NCBI RefSeq assembly: GCF_001413955.1
Contig: NZ_LCTZ01000002.1
Location: 1,970,501-2,034,500, forward strand
Origin: Flagellimonas eckloniae
GTDB lineage: Bacteria > Bacteroidota > Bacteroidia > Flavobacteriales > Flavobacteriaceae
DNA: 64,000 nt
Direction of reading: 5' to 3'
Positions within the stretch are counted from its first letter, which is position 1. Every line of letters begins with the position of its first letter. The notes beneath the pieces were generated by a model. It was not told the origin of the DNA, made no database searches, and saw only the letters and a program-made list of their open reading frames with translations. Positions 16,114-25,539 of this stretch are shown here, in pieces. A program made the position numbers and the translations under genes.

Positions 16114-16794
16114 ATGGATTACGGAACAGAATTCAAAAAATACGCAACCAAACATCATGGAATAAACAGTATGTACTACGATCAGATAATGAGTAGTATG
16201 TACCCCATGAATATGACACCAAATATCATTGAAGAAAGACAACTTAATGCAATTGCAATGGATGTTTTTTCAAGATTGATGATGGACCGTATCATTTTTT
16301 TAGGCACTGGTATAAATGATCAGGTTGCCAATATTGTTCAGGCACAGCTACTTTTTCTTGAAAGTGCTGATGCTGTCAAAGACATTCAAATTTATATTAA
16401 TTCCCCTGGTGGAAGTGTTTACGCTGGCTTAGGCATTTATGATACCATGCAATTTATTAAGCCAGACGTAGCAACCATTTGTACAGGTATTGCCGCATCA
16501 ATGGCCGCTGTATTGCTGTGTGCTGGTCATGAAGGCAAAAGAAGTGGATTGACCCACTCTAGAGTCATGATCCATCAACCGCTCTCTGGGGCGCAAGGAC
16601 AAGCAAGTGATATAGAAATTGCGGCGAAAGAAGTTCTTAAGATAAAAGACGAACTATATCAAATTATATCAAACCACTCTGGGCAAACCTTTGATAAAGT
16701 CTATGAAGACAGTGATCGCGATTACTGGATGAAGGCTGAGGAAGCAAAGAAATATGGGATGATTGATGAGATTTTAGTAAGGGAAAAGTCCTAA
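16114..16794 (+). CDS. clpP: ATP-dependent Clp protease proteolytic subunit
   Basis: Serine protease that forms the tetradecameric barrel and degrades substrates fed by ClpX. The 226-residue protein contains catalytic Ser129 in GIAASMAAVLL and His154 in SRVMIHQPLSG, with the third acidic residue expected in the YEDSDRDYWM region. IYINSPGGSVYAGLGIYD precedes the active site, as in all ClpP. The first 40 or so residues (MDYGTEFKKYATKHHGINSM) are a propeptide-like extension common in Bacteroidota. clpX follows after about 90 bp. Confidence 0.96.
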   Translation: MDYGTEFKKYATKHHGINSMYYDQIMSSMYPMNMTPNIIEERQLNAIAMDVFSRLMMDRIIFLGTGINDQVANIVQAQLLFLESADAVKDIQIYINSPGGSVYAGLGIYDTMQFIKPDVATICTGIAASMAAVLLCAGHEGKRSGLTHSRVMIHQPLSGAQGQASDIEIAAKEVLKIKDELYQIISNHSGQTFDKVYEDSDRDYWMKAEEAKKYGMIDEILVREKS

Positions 16795-16816
16795 ATCCGA
16801 ACAAATAAGTTAAAAA

Positions 16817-16857
16817 CAGTGGTTTGGCGTAAACCAAATCGTGTTTTTTTACGTTAT
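16817..16857 (+). terminator. Possible terminator after clpP
   Basis: An imperfect hairpin around GGTTTGGCGTAAACC is followed by a run of seven T at about 16845-16851, in the gap between clpP and clpX. The stem is weaker than the other terminators in the window and may only attenuate read-through into clpX. Confidence 0.4.
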
Positions 16858-16887
16858 TAGTGGTTCAACTTTATATGCTGATTGTAT

Positions 16888-18123
16888 ATGGCAAAGGAAA
16901 ATTTGGAGTGTTCATTTTGTGGTAGAAAAAAACCGGAAACCAATCTTTTAATAGCTGGTCTGGATGCCCATATTTGTGATAGATGTATTGAACAAGCCCA
17001 TAGTATTGTTGCGGAAGAATCCAAACAATCCAAAAATCAAGACCTTTCCTCAGAATTGGTTTTAAAAAAACCAATGGAAATCAGGGATTTCTTGGACACA
17101 TTTGTCATAGGACAAGAGCGAACCAAGAAAGTGATGTCCGTTGCTGTTTACAATCATTACAAGCGTCTTTTACAAGCCAAAAGCAAAGAGGACGATATTG
17201 AAATTCAAAAAAGTAATATAGTAATGGTTGGGCAAACAGGGACAGGTAAGACCCTTATTGCCAAAACCATAGCCCGTATGCTCAATGTGCCTTTGGCCAT
17301 TGTAGATGCCACCGTGCTTACGGAAGCTGGATATGTTGGAGAAGATGTGGAAAGCATTTTGACCAGATTGTTACAGGCTGCCGATTATAATCTGGAAAAA
17401 GCAGAAAGAGGTATTGTTTTTATTGATGAGATAGATAAAATAGCCCGTAAAAGTGATAATCCGTCCATTACCCGAGATGTTTCTGGTGAAGGGGTGCAGC
17501 AAGGACTTCTAAAACTATTGGAAGGCACCGTTGTAAATGTTCCTCCAAAGGGAGGTCGTAAACACCCGGACCAAAAATTCATCGAGGTAAATACTGAAAA
17601 TATTCTTTTTGTTGCTGGTGGCGCTTTTGATGGTGTTGAACGCATTATCACCAAGCGATTGAATATGCAGGCTGTTGGTTATAGTGCATCCAAAGCGGAA
17701 GATAGATTGGATAATGAAAATATTCTTCAATATATCATTCCAAAAGATTTAAAGGATTTTGGACTTATTCCGGAAATAATAGGTAGACTTCCCGTGCTGA
17801 CCCATATGAATCCTTTGGATACAAAAACATTACGGGCCATTCTTACGGAACCAAAAAATGCTATCATAAAGCAATATGAAAAGCTTTTCGGTATGGATGG
17901 GATAAAATTCAGTATTACCGAACAGGCTCTCACCTATATTGTACAAAAGGCTGTGGAATATAAATTGGGTGCCAGAGGACTGCGTTCTTTATGCGAAGCC
18001 GTATTTACCGATGCTATGTTCTCGCTTCCGAGTAGTGACGAAAAAGAGTTTAAGGTTACAAAAGCTTACGCAGAGGAAAAGCTTTCTCACGAAACCATTA
18101 AAAAATTAAAAGCAGTCTCTTAA
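16888..18123 (+). CDS. clpX: ATP-dependent Clp protease ATP-binding subunit ClpX
   Basis: AAA+ unfoldase partner of ClpP. The N-terminal zinc-binding domain is visible as [14 protein letters not shown] with [10 protein letters not shown] (four Cys). Walker [13 protein letters not shown] lies near residue 115, Walker [12 protein letters not shown] near 175, the [19 protein letters not shown] segment follows, and [12 protein letters not shown] carries the sensor-2 region. The ATG at 16888 is used; a TTG six bases upstream would add only two residues. The stop lies inside the stem of a bidirectional terminator shared with the convergent hydrolase gene. Confidence 0.96.
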   Translation: MAKENLECSFCGRKKPETNLLIAGLDAHICDRCIEQAHSIVAEESKQSKNQDLSSELVLKKPMEIRDFLDTFVIGQERTKKVMSVAVYNHYKRLLQAKSKEDDIEIQKSNIVMVGQTGTGKTLIAKTIARMLNVPLAIVDATVLTEAGYVGEDVESILTRLLQAADYNLEKAERGIVFIDEIDKIARKSDNPSITRDVSGEGVQQGLLKLLEGTVVNVPPKGGRKHPDQKFIEVNTENILFVAGGAFDGVERIITKRLNMQAVGYSASKAEDRLDNENILQYIIPKDLKDFGLIPEIIGRLPVLTHMNPLDTKTLRAILTEPKNAIIKQYEKLFGMDGIKFSITEQALTYIVQKAVEYKLGARGLRSLCEAVFTDAMFSLPSSDEKEFKVTKAYAEEKLSHETIKKLKAVS

Positions 18124-18140
18124 ATTAGACTGCTTTTTTT
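18108..18140. terminator. Bidirectional terminator between clpX and a hydrolase gene
   Basis: Inverted repeat AGCAGTCT (18111-18118) with AGACTGCT (18127-18134), flanked by an A-rich stretch on the left and T7 on the right, so it can act on both strands. It overlaps the last codons of clpX and the stop of the minus-strand gene. Confidence 0.8.
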
Positions 18141-18664
18141 GTTACTTTTTCCAGAAGGTCTAAACAAACTTCCGCAATTATCTTTTCATCAGAATACAAT
18201 TGGTGACCAAAATTTGGAATAATATTTAAGTCAACTTCAAGTTTTTGAGCCCATTTAGAACCCGGTTTAAAATCGTCGCGTTCACCAAAAATCAAATTCA
18301 ATGGAATGTTTGGCTTTGCATCATCCAATCTAATTCGTGTTGGCGATATTGCAGTTAAGGATTTCATTGGCAATCCTTTTAAAGCCGCTTTCCAAGCAAT
18401 AGTTCCTCCGGTACTGAAAGCCAAATAGTGACTTGCCTCTGTTTCCTTTTTTAATAAATGAGCAACCGCAGTATCAATTCCACCTTCAACAAATGCATTA
18501 TGGACATTTTTTTCAGTAGAAACTGGAACATCGATGTTCCCAAGCTGTTGACAATCATAAAAAGCAATATCGTAGTACTGCTGAAGATATCCAAAATAAG
18601 AGGTTATCCAAAGGCCTTTTTTAACGCCCCACATATCTGATAAGACAACTAATTTTTCTGCCAT
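18125..18664 (-). CDS. Small alpha/beta hydrolase
   Basis: A 179-residue compact alpha/beta-hydrolase. The apparent nucleophile is the Ser in LAFSTGGTIAWKAA (a variant of GxSxGG with Phe before Ser), an acidic residue is available in FGERDDFKPG, and the His in IPNFGHQLYSDEK is well placed as the third triad member. It lacks the N-terminal lid found in larger family members. There is no signal peptide. It converges with clpX and shares its terminator. Substrate unknown. Confidence 0.75.
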   Translation of the reverse strand: MAEKLVVLSDMWGVKKGLWITSYFGYLQQYYDIAFYDCQQLGNIDVPVSTEKNVHNAFVEGGIDTAVAHLLKKETEASHYLAFSTGGTIAWKAALKGLPMKSLTAISPTRIRLDDAKPNIPLNLIFGERDDFKPGSKWAQKLEVDLNIIPNFGHQLYSDEKIIAEVCLDLLEKVTKKAV

Positions 18665-18804
18665 AAGTCAATTCTTTAGTTTGATGATTAGTTTATTTTA
18701 AGAGAAGGGAACTAAAATATTTGTTTCAAACTTCAGTAATTAACGCCCAAAATTCATATTTATTTGTTAAAAAGAAAAAATCGTTCGATAAAAGGTAAGA
18801 TTAT

Positions 18805-18820
18805 ACGAAAACGTTTTCGT
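18805..18820. promoter_or_regulatory. LacI-type operator-like palindrome
   Basis: A perfect 16-bp palindrome, ACGAAAACGTTTTCGT, with the central CG typical of LacI/GalR-family operators. It lies 28 bp past the end of the GH3-family gene and 141 bp upstream of the small hydrolase gene at 18125-18664, both read leftward. No T-run follows it, so it is not a good terminator. No LacI-family gene is in the window. Confidence 0.4.
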
Positions 18821-18847
18821 GAATTACTTAAAATCAAGAGGGTATCT

Positions 18848-20374
18848 TCAACCTTGTTTGACATCTGTATTCAGTAGCAATAATTCCTCAATGTATGCAC
18901 GCTCATTGGAAAGTCTTGGAATCTTATGTTGACCGCCTAATTTGTTCTTCGATTTTAACCAATCATGAAATAAATTGGTGCGAGCCACATGTACTTTTGG
19001 CATTCTTAAGGTGGTATTATTGTATCGTTTTGCCTCATAATCGGAGTTTAAAGATTTTAGGGCATTGTCCAAAAATTCGGTAAAGTAGTCAATATCCCTT
19101 GGTGGCGTTCTAAACTCAATAATCCATTCGTGGGCACCTTTTTCGCTTCCTTTCATAAAAACCGGTGCCGCCGTATAGTCCATAATCTTAGAATCTGTCT
19201 TTTGGCACACGCGCCGTAATGCTTCCTCAGCGTTTTCTATTATTAGCTCCTCTCCAAAAGCATTGATATGGTGCTTGGTCCTCCCTGTTATTCGTATTCT
19301 ATATGGACTTATGGATGTAAATCGTACCGTATCTCCAATCTTGTATCGCCACAAACCTCCATTTGTAGTAATAACTACTGCATAGTTTACACCCAACTTT
19401 ACCTCCCAAAGTGGCAATGCAACTTCTTCCTTTTTATAGGTATCCATAGGGATAAACTCGTAAAAAATGCCATAATCCAACATCAACAATAAGTCTTCAG
19501 AGTTGTTTCGATCTTGAATGGCAAAAAATCCCTCGGAAGCATTATAGGTTTCATAATAATTAAAACTTCTTCTTGGAAGCAGCTTTTTATATTGATCCTT
19601 ATAGGGAGCAAAACTTACTCCTCCATGAAAATAAACCTCTAAATTTTCCCAAATCTCAAATAAATGGTTCTTTCCGGTTTTTTCCAATACATCATTTAGC
19701 AGTACCAACATCCATGAAGGTACTCCAGCCAAACTTGTTACATTCTCATGAATGCTTTCCTCGATGATTGCCTCCAATTTAGACTCCCATTCACTCATTA
19801 GGGAGACTTTATTGCTTGGTGTACTGCTATATTCGGCCCAAAGGGGCATATTATCAATTAAAATAGCCGAAAGGTCCCCAAAGAAAGTACCATTATCCTC
19901 ATAAAGTTCCTTGCTGCCTCCCAGCCTAAGACTTTTGCCATTGAACAACTGGGAATTCTCGTTGTTGTTCAGATATAAGCAGAGTAGGTCTTTGCTCGAT
20001 TTGTAGTGACAATCTTCCAAGGCTTCGGTGCTAACGGGAATAAACTTACTTTTGGCGTTTGTAGTACCACTGCTTTTGGCAAACCATTTAATGGCAGTTG
20101 GCCAGAATAAATTTTGCTCCCCTTTTCTAGCTCTTTCTATTAGTGGAGCAATAGCTTCGTAGTTCACAATTGGCACCCTATTGGCAAAATCTTCATAGGT
20201 AGTTATATCACTGAATCCATACTGTTTTCCCAGCATGGTATCTTTAGAAAAATCGACCAAATGCCGTAGTACCTCATCCTGTACATCCAACGGATACTTT
20301 AAGAAAAGTTCAATTTGATGGTATCGCTTTTTTAAAAGCCAAGAAGCAATGGAGTTAAATAAAGGTATTGGCAT
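18848..20374 (-). CDS. GH3 (auxin-responsive promoter) family acyl-adenylating enzyme
   Basis: A 508-residue member of the GH3 family, ANL-type enzymes that adenylate a carboxylic acid and usually join it to an amino acid. The first ATP motif is FAKSSGTTNAKSKFIPVS (residues about 92-109), the second is FNYYETYNASEGFFAIQD, and the third is YKIGDTVRF with RIRITGRTKHHINAFGEEL. The plant name refers to hormone conjugation; the substrates of the bacterial proteins, common in Bacteroidota, are not known. It is cytoplasmic and stands alone. The GH3 name has nothing to do with glycoside hydrolase family 3. Confidence 0.88.
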   Translation of the reverse strand: MPIPLFNSIASWLLKKRYHQIELFLKYPLDVQDEVLRHLVDFSKDTMLGKQYGFSDITTYEDFANRVPIVNYEAIAPLIERARKGEQNLFWPTAIKWFAKSSGTTNAKSKFIPVSTEALEDCHYKSSKDLLCLYLNNNENSQLFNGKSLRLGGSKELYEDNGTFFGDLSAILIDNMPLWAEYSSTPSNKVSLMSEWESKLEAIIEESIHENVTSLAGVPSWMLVLLNDVLEKTGKNHLFEIWENLEVYFHGGVSFAPYKDQYKKLLPRRSFNYYETYNASEGFFAIQDRNNSEDLLLMLDYGIFYEFIPMDTYKKEEVALPLWEVKLGVNYAVVITTNGGLWRYKIGDTVRFTSISPYRIRITGRTKHHINAFGEELIIENAEEALRRVCQKTDSKIMDYTAAPVFMKGSEKGAHEWIIEFRTPPRDIDYFTEFLDNALKSLNSDYEAKRYNNTTLRMPKVHVARTNLFHDWLKSKNKLGGQHKIPRLSNERAYIEELLLLNTDVKQG

Positions 20375-20472
20375 TTTAGGTATCTTTAACCTAGAATTTA
20401 GTTAGGTGCATTAGCTAAAATAGGGTATCTAACGTTCATTTTCAAATAAGCTTTAAACATATCCATTCCATT

Positions 20473-21267
20473 ATGCTTTACGAGGGAGTACTGCGCAAAA
20501 TGCAGACTGAAATAGGAAATCCAATTCAATATTATTTGGTCTTTGAAAACGATTTTCTAAATATGAACCAGTTATTGAACAAAGAACTGACAATTGATTT
20601 TATTAAGTTCCAATGTCTTAACTGTGGAAAAGAAAAACCGATTTACCGAATGGGATTTTGTAAATCGTGTTTCTACGAAACACCATTGGCCGGGGATTGG
20701 ATCATGAAACCAGAATTGAGTACTGCACATCTGGATAAGGAAGACCGAGATTTAGAGTATGAGAAAAAAGTGCAGTTACAGCCACATATTGTATACTTGG
20801 CAAACTCCAGTAATGTTAAGGTTGGGGTTACCCGAAAAACCCAAGTGCCCACTCGTTGGATAGATCAAGGCGCCCATGAGGCCATTGAAATTGTTGAGGC
20901 TCCCAATAGATATCTGGCAGGAATTACTGAAGTTGCCCTAAAAGAACATGTAAGTGATAAGACCAGTTGGCAAAAAATGTTGACGAACCGGGTTGAAGAT
21001 GTGAATTTGGTAGAATGGCGCAACAAATTACAATCCAGTATTCCTGAAGAGGCTTCAGAGTACTTTTTGGGCGAAAACACAGAAACACAATTGGACTTTC
21101 CTGTACTGGAATACCCAGAAAAGGTAAAAAGCTTAAATCTTGACAAAACCCCAAGCTATACAGGTGTTTTAAAAGGGCTAAAAGGACAATACCTAATTTT
21201 TGATGACAATACCGTTTTTAATATCCGTGGTAATGAGGGGTATTATGTGGGGATAGGTATTAATTGA
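20473..21267 (+). CDS. DUF2797 domain protein
   Basis: A 264-residue protein of the DUF2797 family. Near residues 50-70 it has four cysteines in a zinc-finger-like arrangement (CLNCGKEKPIYRMGFCKSC), and further on NVKVGVTRKTQVPTRWIDQG, a block that recalls the core of GIY-YIG-type nuclease domains, although I cannot confirm this. There is no signal peptide. It is divergent from the GH3-family gene. Function unknown; nucleic-acid binding is a reasonable guess from the zinc site. Confidence 0.8.
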   Translation: MLYEGVLRKMQTEIGNPIQYYLVFENDFLNMNQLLNKELTIDFIKFQCLNCGKEKPIYRMGFCKSCFYETPLAGDWIMKPELSTAHLDKEDRDLEYEKKVQLQPHIVYLANSSNVKVGVTRKTQVPTRWIDQGAHEAIEIVEAPNRYLAGITEVALKEHVSDKTSWQKMLTNRVEDVNLVEWRNKLQSSIPEEASEYFLGENTETQLDFPVLEYPEKVKSLNLDKTPSYTGVLKGLKGQYLIFDDNTVFNIRGNEGYYVGIGIN

Positions 21268-21400
21268 ATATATACAACGAGGATTCTTCGAATCAAACCT
21301 CCTCCGAAAGTTTTGAATAAAAATGACGACCATTAATTAGACTTTGGAAATAAAGGGTCAATGGCAATTTTGTCAGAACCAAACATAAAAACCAATCAAG

Positions 21401-22159
21401 ATGAGCGATCAATTAAAAAAAATCACCGCATCACATTGCGAAACACCTCCTGCAAAATATGATGACATTAAAGTGTTGTTCCTCAACTGCACATTAAATA
21501 GAACCCCTGTATTATCGCATACTGAAGGATTGATAAAAGTGGCACAGAATATTTTTGAAGCCAATGGAGCCAAAACAAAGGTTATTAGACCTGTTGATTA
21601 TGTAATTCCTGCCGGATTGGGTCTGGATATGTCCAAAACGCCAGAATGGGATAAGGATGATTGGCCACTGATTCAAAAAGAAGTCGATGCCTGTGATGTT
21701 TTGATTGTGTGCACATCTGTCTGGTTAGGTGAAAAATCGTCTGTTTGCAATAGGACGCTGGAAAGAATGTATGGGTACACGCATCAATTTAATGATAAAG
21801 GCCAATACAGGGATTATGGAAAAGTTGGTGCTACACTTATAACGGGAAACGAAGATGGTGTTAAACATTGCGCTATGAATATTTTGTTTTCACTCTCACA
21901 TATTGGATATACCGTTCCCCCACAGGCAGATGCCGGTTGGATGGGAGAAGCAGGCCCTGGCCCTTCCTATATGGATGAAGGCTCTGGAGGATTAGAAAAC
22001 GATTTTACAAACAGAAACACCACATTTTTGGTGTGGAACTGTCTTCACTTGGCCAGAATGCTCAAAGACAATGGAGGTGTTCCGGCCTATGGAAACTTAC
22101 CGGACGAATGGGAAGCAGGTTGCAAAGCTGGATTTGACAGTCCAGAACACAAGCGATAA
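21401..22159 (+). CDS. Flavodoxin-family NAD(P)H-dependent FMN reductase
   Basis: A 252-residue flavodoxin-fold oxidoreductase. The N-terminal phosphate-binding loop region is IKVLFLNCTLNRTPVLSHTEG, and VLIVCTSVWLGEKSSVCNRTLERMYG is the typical second FMN-contact block of the NADPH-dependent FMN reductase family; VGATLITGNEDGVKH follows. No iron-sulfur Cys motif is seen. The C-terminus (GNLPDEWEAGCKAGFDSPEHKR) is family-typical. It forms a single-gene unit. Its physiological electron acceptor (quinone, azo or nitro compound) cannot be told. Confidence 0.85.
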   Translation: MSDQLKKITASHCETPPAKYDDIKVLFLNCTLNRTPVLSHTEGLIKVAQNIFEANGAKTKVIRPVDYVIPAGLGLDMSKTPEWDKDDWPLIQKEVDACDVLIVCTSVWLGEKSSVCNRTLERMYGYTHQFNDKGQYRDYGKVGATLITGNEDGVKHCAMNILFSLSHIGYTVPPQADAGWMGEAGPGPSYMDEGSGGLENDFTNRNTTFLVWNCLHLARMLKDNGGVPAYGNLPDEWEAGCKAGFDSPEHKR

Positions 22160-22322
22160 TTGAAGTCGATTATTTCTTAAATAAAAAATTCAAAGTTTTT
22201 TCAGAATAATTCCTTGTATCTCTCAACCTAAGTTAAGTAATATTTAACTGATCACTAACGAAAAAGTACGCAACCATTCGCTCAAATTTAGGTCTAGCTA
22301 TTGAAGCTATAAATTTCAATCT

Positions 22323-22739
22323 ATGTATCTAAAAATAACAACAATACTTTCTTTAGCATTGCTACTATTTTTTTCAAGTTGCGATAGTGACAATGGTGGA
22401 AATGAAAATTCAGCTAAGCTGGAGGGGGTGTTTTCTGGTGTTTTCACGGTTGAATACACAAATGGAGAAACAATATCGAATCCTGTTACGGTCACCTTTA
22501 CTAATGGACAATATACCAGTTCTACAGGACTGAACAGATTTCCTGCAGGTGGAAATGGAGCGTTTGAGTTTGGGAACAATACCATTGAATTCTCTGATGA
22601 AAATATATGGACTGCCGATTTTGATTGGAACCTAATCCTTAATGGGTCTTATGAATATTCTCTAAATGAAGACCAACTGCACTTTTCCGCCAGTAAAAAC
22701 GATGTAGGAATCTATGAATACATTTTAATAAAGGAATAG
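22323..22739 (+). CDS. Small lipoprotein of unknown function
   Basis: A 138-residue lipoprotein: signal peptide MYLKITTILSLALLLFFSSC with the lipidated Cys at residue 20, then an Asp/Asn/Gly linker. The mature part is a short beta-rich domain (LEGVFSGVFTVEYTNGETIS, NPVTVTFTNGQYTSS, GAFEFGNNTIEFSDENIWTA) with the repetitive strand-turn look of lipocalin-like lipoproteins common in Bacteroidota. No known catalytic motif. It converges with the AsmA-like gene and shares a strong terminator with it. Confidence 0.75.
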   Translation: MYLKITTILSLALLLFFSSCDSDNGGNENSAKLEGVFSGVFTVEYTNGETISNPVTVTFTNGQYTSSTGLNRFPAGGNGAFEFGNNTIEFSDENIWTADFDWNLILNGSYEYSLNEDQLHFSASKNDVGIYEYILIKE

Positions 22740-22752
22740 TATCAAACGACTA

Positions 22753-22792
22753 AAAGCAAAGGGCAATGCATGTGCATTGCCCTTTGCTTTTT
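22753..22792. terminator. Bidirectional terminator between lipoprotein and AsmA-like genes
   Basis: Long inverted repeat with arms AAAGCAAAGGGCAATGCA (22753-22770) and its complement (22773-22790), ending in a T-run on the right and an A-run on the left. It serves the two convergent genes on either side. Confidence 0.85.
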
Positions 22793-22809
22793 CCAAGTTT
22801 TTGAAGCTT

Positions 22810-25503
22810 CTACTCTACTGTATCCTTTTTCTTTTTTCCAAAGAGTCCACCCAAAACAGAGTTTACCGCTTTTTTAGTGGGGTCTTCTTTAACCGCAGAA
22901 GAATCAGCCGAAGTACTGTCTTTTTTGGAACCGCCCAATAAGGATCCCAAAGCGTCTTTAACTCCGGATGATTTGGTTTGGGTAGAATCTGTATCATCAT
23001 TCTTAAAAACATTCGAAATCAAATCTTTAGCAGTGTCTTTCCCTTGGTTCAATAGCTTTTGTTTTTGTATTTCCACCAATTGGGTGGTTAATTTGGAAAC
23101 ACCAGAACTCAAATCTGTTTTAACGGTCGGACTTGTATAATTACCTCCAATATTGGCGGTCACAGGTATCGTCAAATTTTCCATATCCGAATCATCCAAC
23201 TGTGCAATAAGCTTGTTTACCTCGCTGCCCAAATATTTTGCAGGCACATCCAGGGTTGCTTTATATTGTAATTGTTTATCAAACGTATGGCTACCATCAA
23301 TATTCACAGCAATATCTTTATAGTTTACGGTAAAGGGTTTCACGTTTACCGAACCATTATCAAAACTCAAAGCAGTTTTTAAATCGCTCAAATCCAAATC
23401 TTCAGTATTCAAAAAACTGAGTTTACTATCCAAAGCCGATAACAAAGGGGCATTTGTGGCATCTACCTTAGTGGAAAGTAATTCAGCAAGCAAAGATCCG
23501 GATACAGTTCCCAAATTAGGGGTCATATCTTCTTTTAAATTTCCTGAAATTTTTATATCAGAATTTATTTTACCTTGAAGGGCATTGGCCAACGGCGCCA
23601 AGGTTTTTAGCAAATCCAATGATTGAAAAGATTCGCTAATGTTGAAATTGCTCATTCCCAAATCCATGTCAAAAGTAGAAACCTCGTCTTTGGTAGATAC
23701 CGTACCTGCAACACCCAATGTTCCGCCAAAAAGGTCTGATTTTAAATCTTTCAAAGTAGCAGCTTCATCCTTAATAATCAATGTGCCTGTAACATTCTTT
23801 AAGCTTAGGTTGTCATAAAAAACCGTATTTGCTGAGGCATCAATAGTACAATCCAAAAATGAAGGAATCTTAATTCGTTCCTCTGTTTCCGATGGTGTGG
23901 TATCCCCAGTGCCTTCTTCATCAATCGCATCATCAACCATGAAATCATTCAAAGCAAATGTATTGGAGGAAAGTTTAAAATCACCTTCAACATTCTCATC
24001 ATTGAACATAAACCCTAATAAATTGGTCAATGTTCCAGTAGTACTAAAATCCGTACTACCTGTTTTTCCTTCAAACGAATTCAAAGACACCGTTTCAGGA
24101 TTAAACGTCAATGCTGCCGTGCTTATTTCCACCGGATTCTTAAGTTCTTCGGATGCATACTCAAAACCAGAAAGTTTCATTGTACCGTTGGTCTTGGTAT
24201 TTTGATATTGTTCATTTTCCAGAGAGGCCATATCAAATGCCGTGGTCACATCAGCCGTAAGCAAACCTTTTAGGTTATAGTCTGACGGTACTGGATATGC
24301 TTGCGAGAGATTCGCAAGATTAATTCTCCCGTCCATATGGGCGTTTACCTTGGTATTTCCCAATAAATCCGTAATCTTAGAATTTAGATTGAACTTGTCT
24401 TTATCTATACTGAAGGAAAGTTTTTTAATGTCTACATAGGTATCTTCTACTATCCCTGTGGAATTGTTGATTTCCGTGTCTATAAAAACATTGCTAACTG
24501 ATTTGGGTAAATCTGGATATTTGAAAGATGCATTTTCTGAGTTTATTTTGATATTAAAGGTTGGAATATGCTCATCATCCACAATTCCCTTGAACATACC
24601 GTTTACTTCAAAATTACCCGTTGTTTGGACATCTTCAATGTTTTTTGAGTAGGCTTCCGGAATCACCGCCAAAAAGTTTTTGAAGTCTGATGAAGGTGTC
24701 TTAAAAGTGACATCCACTTCTTGATTTTCCTCATTTACTTGCACAAATCCATCAAAAACCAATGGCAATTGATTGATCATGGCCTTATTTTCCAAAAAGG
24801 AGTATTTGCTATTTTTTAAATCAATGCCAATAATTGCATCCAAAAACAGCTTGTTCTTGTTTAGATATTTAGTGCTATCCATTTCAAAAGAAACCAGCGC
24901 ATCTGTAGTGGTCTTAAGTTCCGAAGTTTCTAGGGAAAGGTCTCCATTTCCAAAATGGTTCATTTCCGATATGACCAAGTGCATCCCTGTGGCAAAATCA
25001 TCATATATTATTTCTGTGTTGGTAATTTCATATGCATCCAATGCCAAGGTGAAATTGGTAGAAGCTTCATCAGCAGAAGTTTCAACACTCTCTTCACTTT
25101 CTTTTGCAATGTCATAATTGGCATTTTCAGTTTCGTCCACCTTCACATGTAGTCTTGCTGCATCCAGTTTTAAACTTTTGATGGTAATAGGATCCTCCGC
25201 AGTTTTAAAAAGTTCCTTAATGGACATTTTTAATTCAATCTGTCCAGAGGCGAACAGGGTATCTCCAACAAAAGGCGCCTTATTTACCAATGAAACATTC
25301 GTTAATTCCACATTTGCATTGGGAAAGTTTTTGAGCAAATTAATATAGGCTTCATCAAAATCCAAGGTAGCATTGATGTTATTATTGGCCTTGTTTTTTA
25401 TGATTTCAGATACCTTTCCACTCAAAAGTAGCGGAAGGGCAACAAGAAGTACAATAATGGTCAGTAGGGTTATTCCTGTAATTTTTAGGACTTTTTTCTT
25501 CAT
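22810..25503 (-). CDS. AsmA-like protein
   Basis: An 897-residue membrane-anchored protein of the AsmA family. It begins with one N-terminal transmembrane anchor (ITLLTIIVLLVALPLLLSG), then the AsmA signature region (NINATLDFDEAYINLLKNFP, NANVELTNVSLVNKAPF), long beta-strand repeats through the middle, and the conserved AsmA C-terminal region (about 600-800, including GKINSDIKISGNLKEDMTPN and KDIAVNIDGSHTFDKQL). It ends in a Lys/Ser/Asp-rich tail. Family members are thought to bridge the periplasm and carry lipids to the outer membrane; that role is inferred here. Confidence 0.85.
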   Translation of the reverse strand: MKKKVLKITGITLLTIIVLLVALPLLLSGKVSEIIKNKANNNINATLDFDEAYINLLKNFPNANVELTNVSLVNKAPFVGDTLFASGQIELKMSIKELFKTAEDPITIKSLKLDAARLHVKVDETENANYDIAKESEESVETSADEASTNFTLALDAYEITNTEIIYDDFATGMHLVISEMNHFGNGDLSLETSELKTTTDALVSFEMDSTKYLNKNKLFLDAIIGIDLKNSKYSFLENKAMINQLPLVFDGFVQVNEENQEVDVTFKTPSSDFKNFLAVIPEAYSKNIEDVQTTGNFEVNGMFKGIVDDEHIPTFNIKINSENASFKYPDLPKSVSNVFIDTEINNSTGIVEDTYVDIKKLSFSIDKDKFNLNSKITDLLGNTKVNAHMDGRINLANLSQAYPVPSDYNLKGLLTADVTTAFDMASLENEQYQNTKTNGTMKLSGFEYASEELKNPVEISTAALTFNPETVSLNSFEGKTGSTDFSTTGTLTNLLGFMFNDENVEGDFKLSSNTFALNDFMVDDAIDEEGTGDTTPSETEERIKIPSFLDCTIDASANTVFYDNLSLKNVTGTLIIKDEAATLKDLKSDLFGGTLGVAGTVSTKDEVSTFDMDLGMSNFNISESFQSLDLLKTLAPLANALQGKINSDIKISGNLKEDMTPNLGTVSGSLLAELLSTKVDATNAPLLSALDSKLSFLNTEDLDLSDLKTALSFDNGSVNVKPFTVNYKDIAVNIDGSHTFDKQLQYKATLDVPAKYLGSEVNKLIAQLDDSDMENLTIPVTANIGGNYTSPTVKTDLSSGVSKLTTQLVEIQKQKLLNQGKDTAKDLISNVFKNDDTDSTQTKSSGVKDALGSLLGGSKKDSTSADSSAVKEDPTKKAVNSVLGGLFGKKKKDTVE

Positions 25504-25539
25504 ATTTGGGTGTTTTCCAACAAAATAAAGAAGAAGCTA

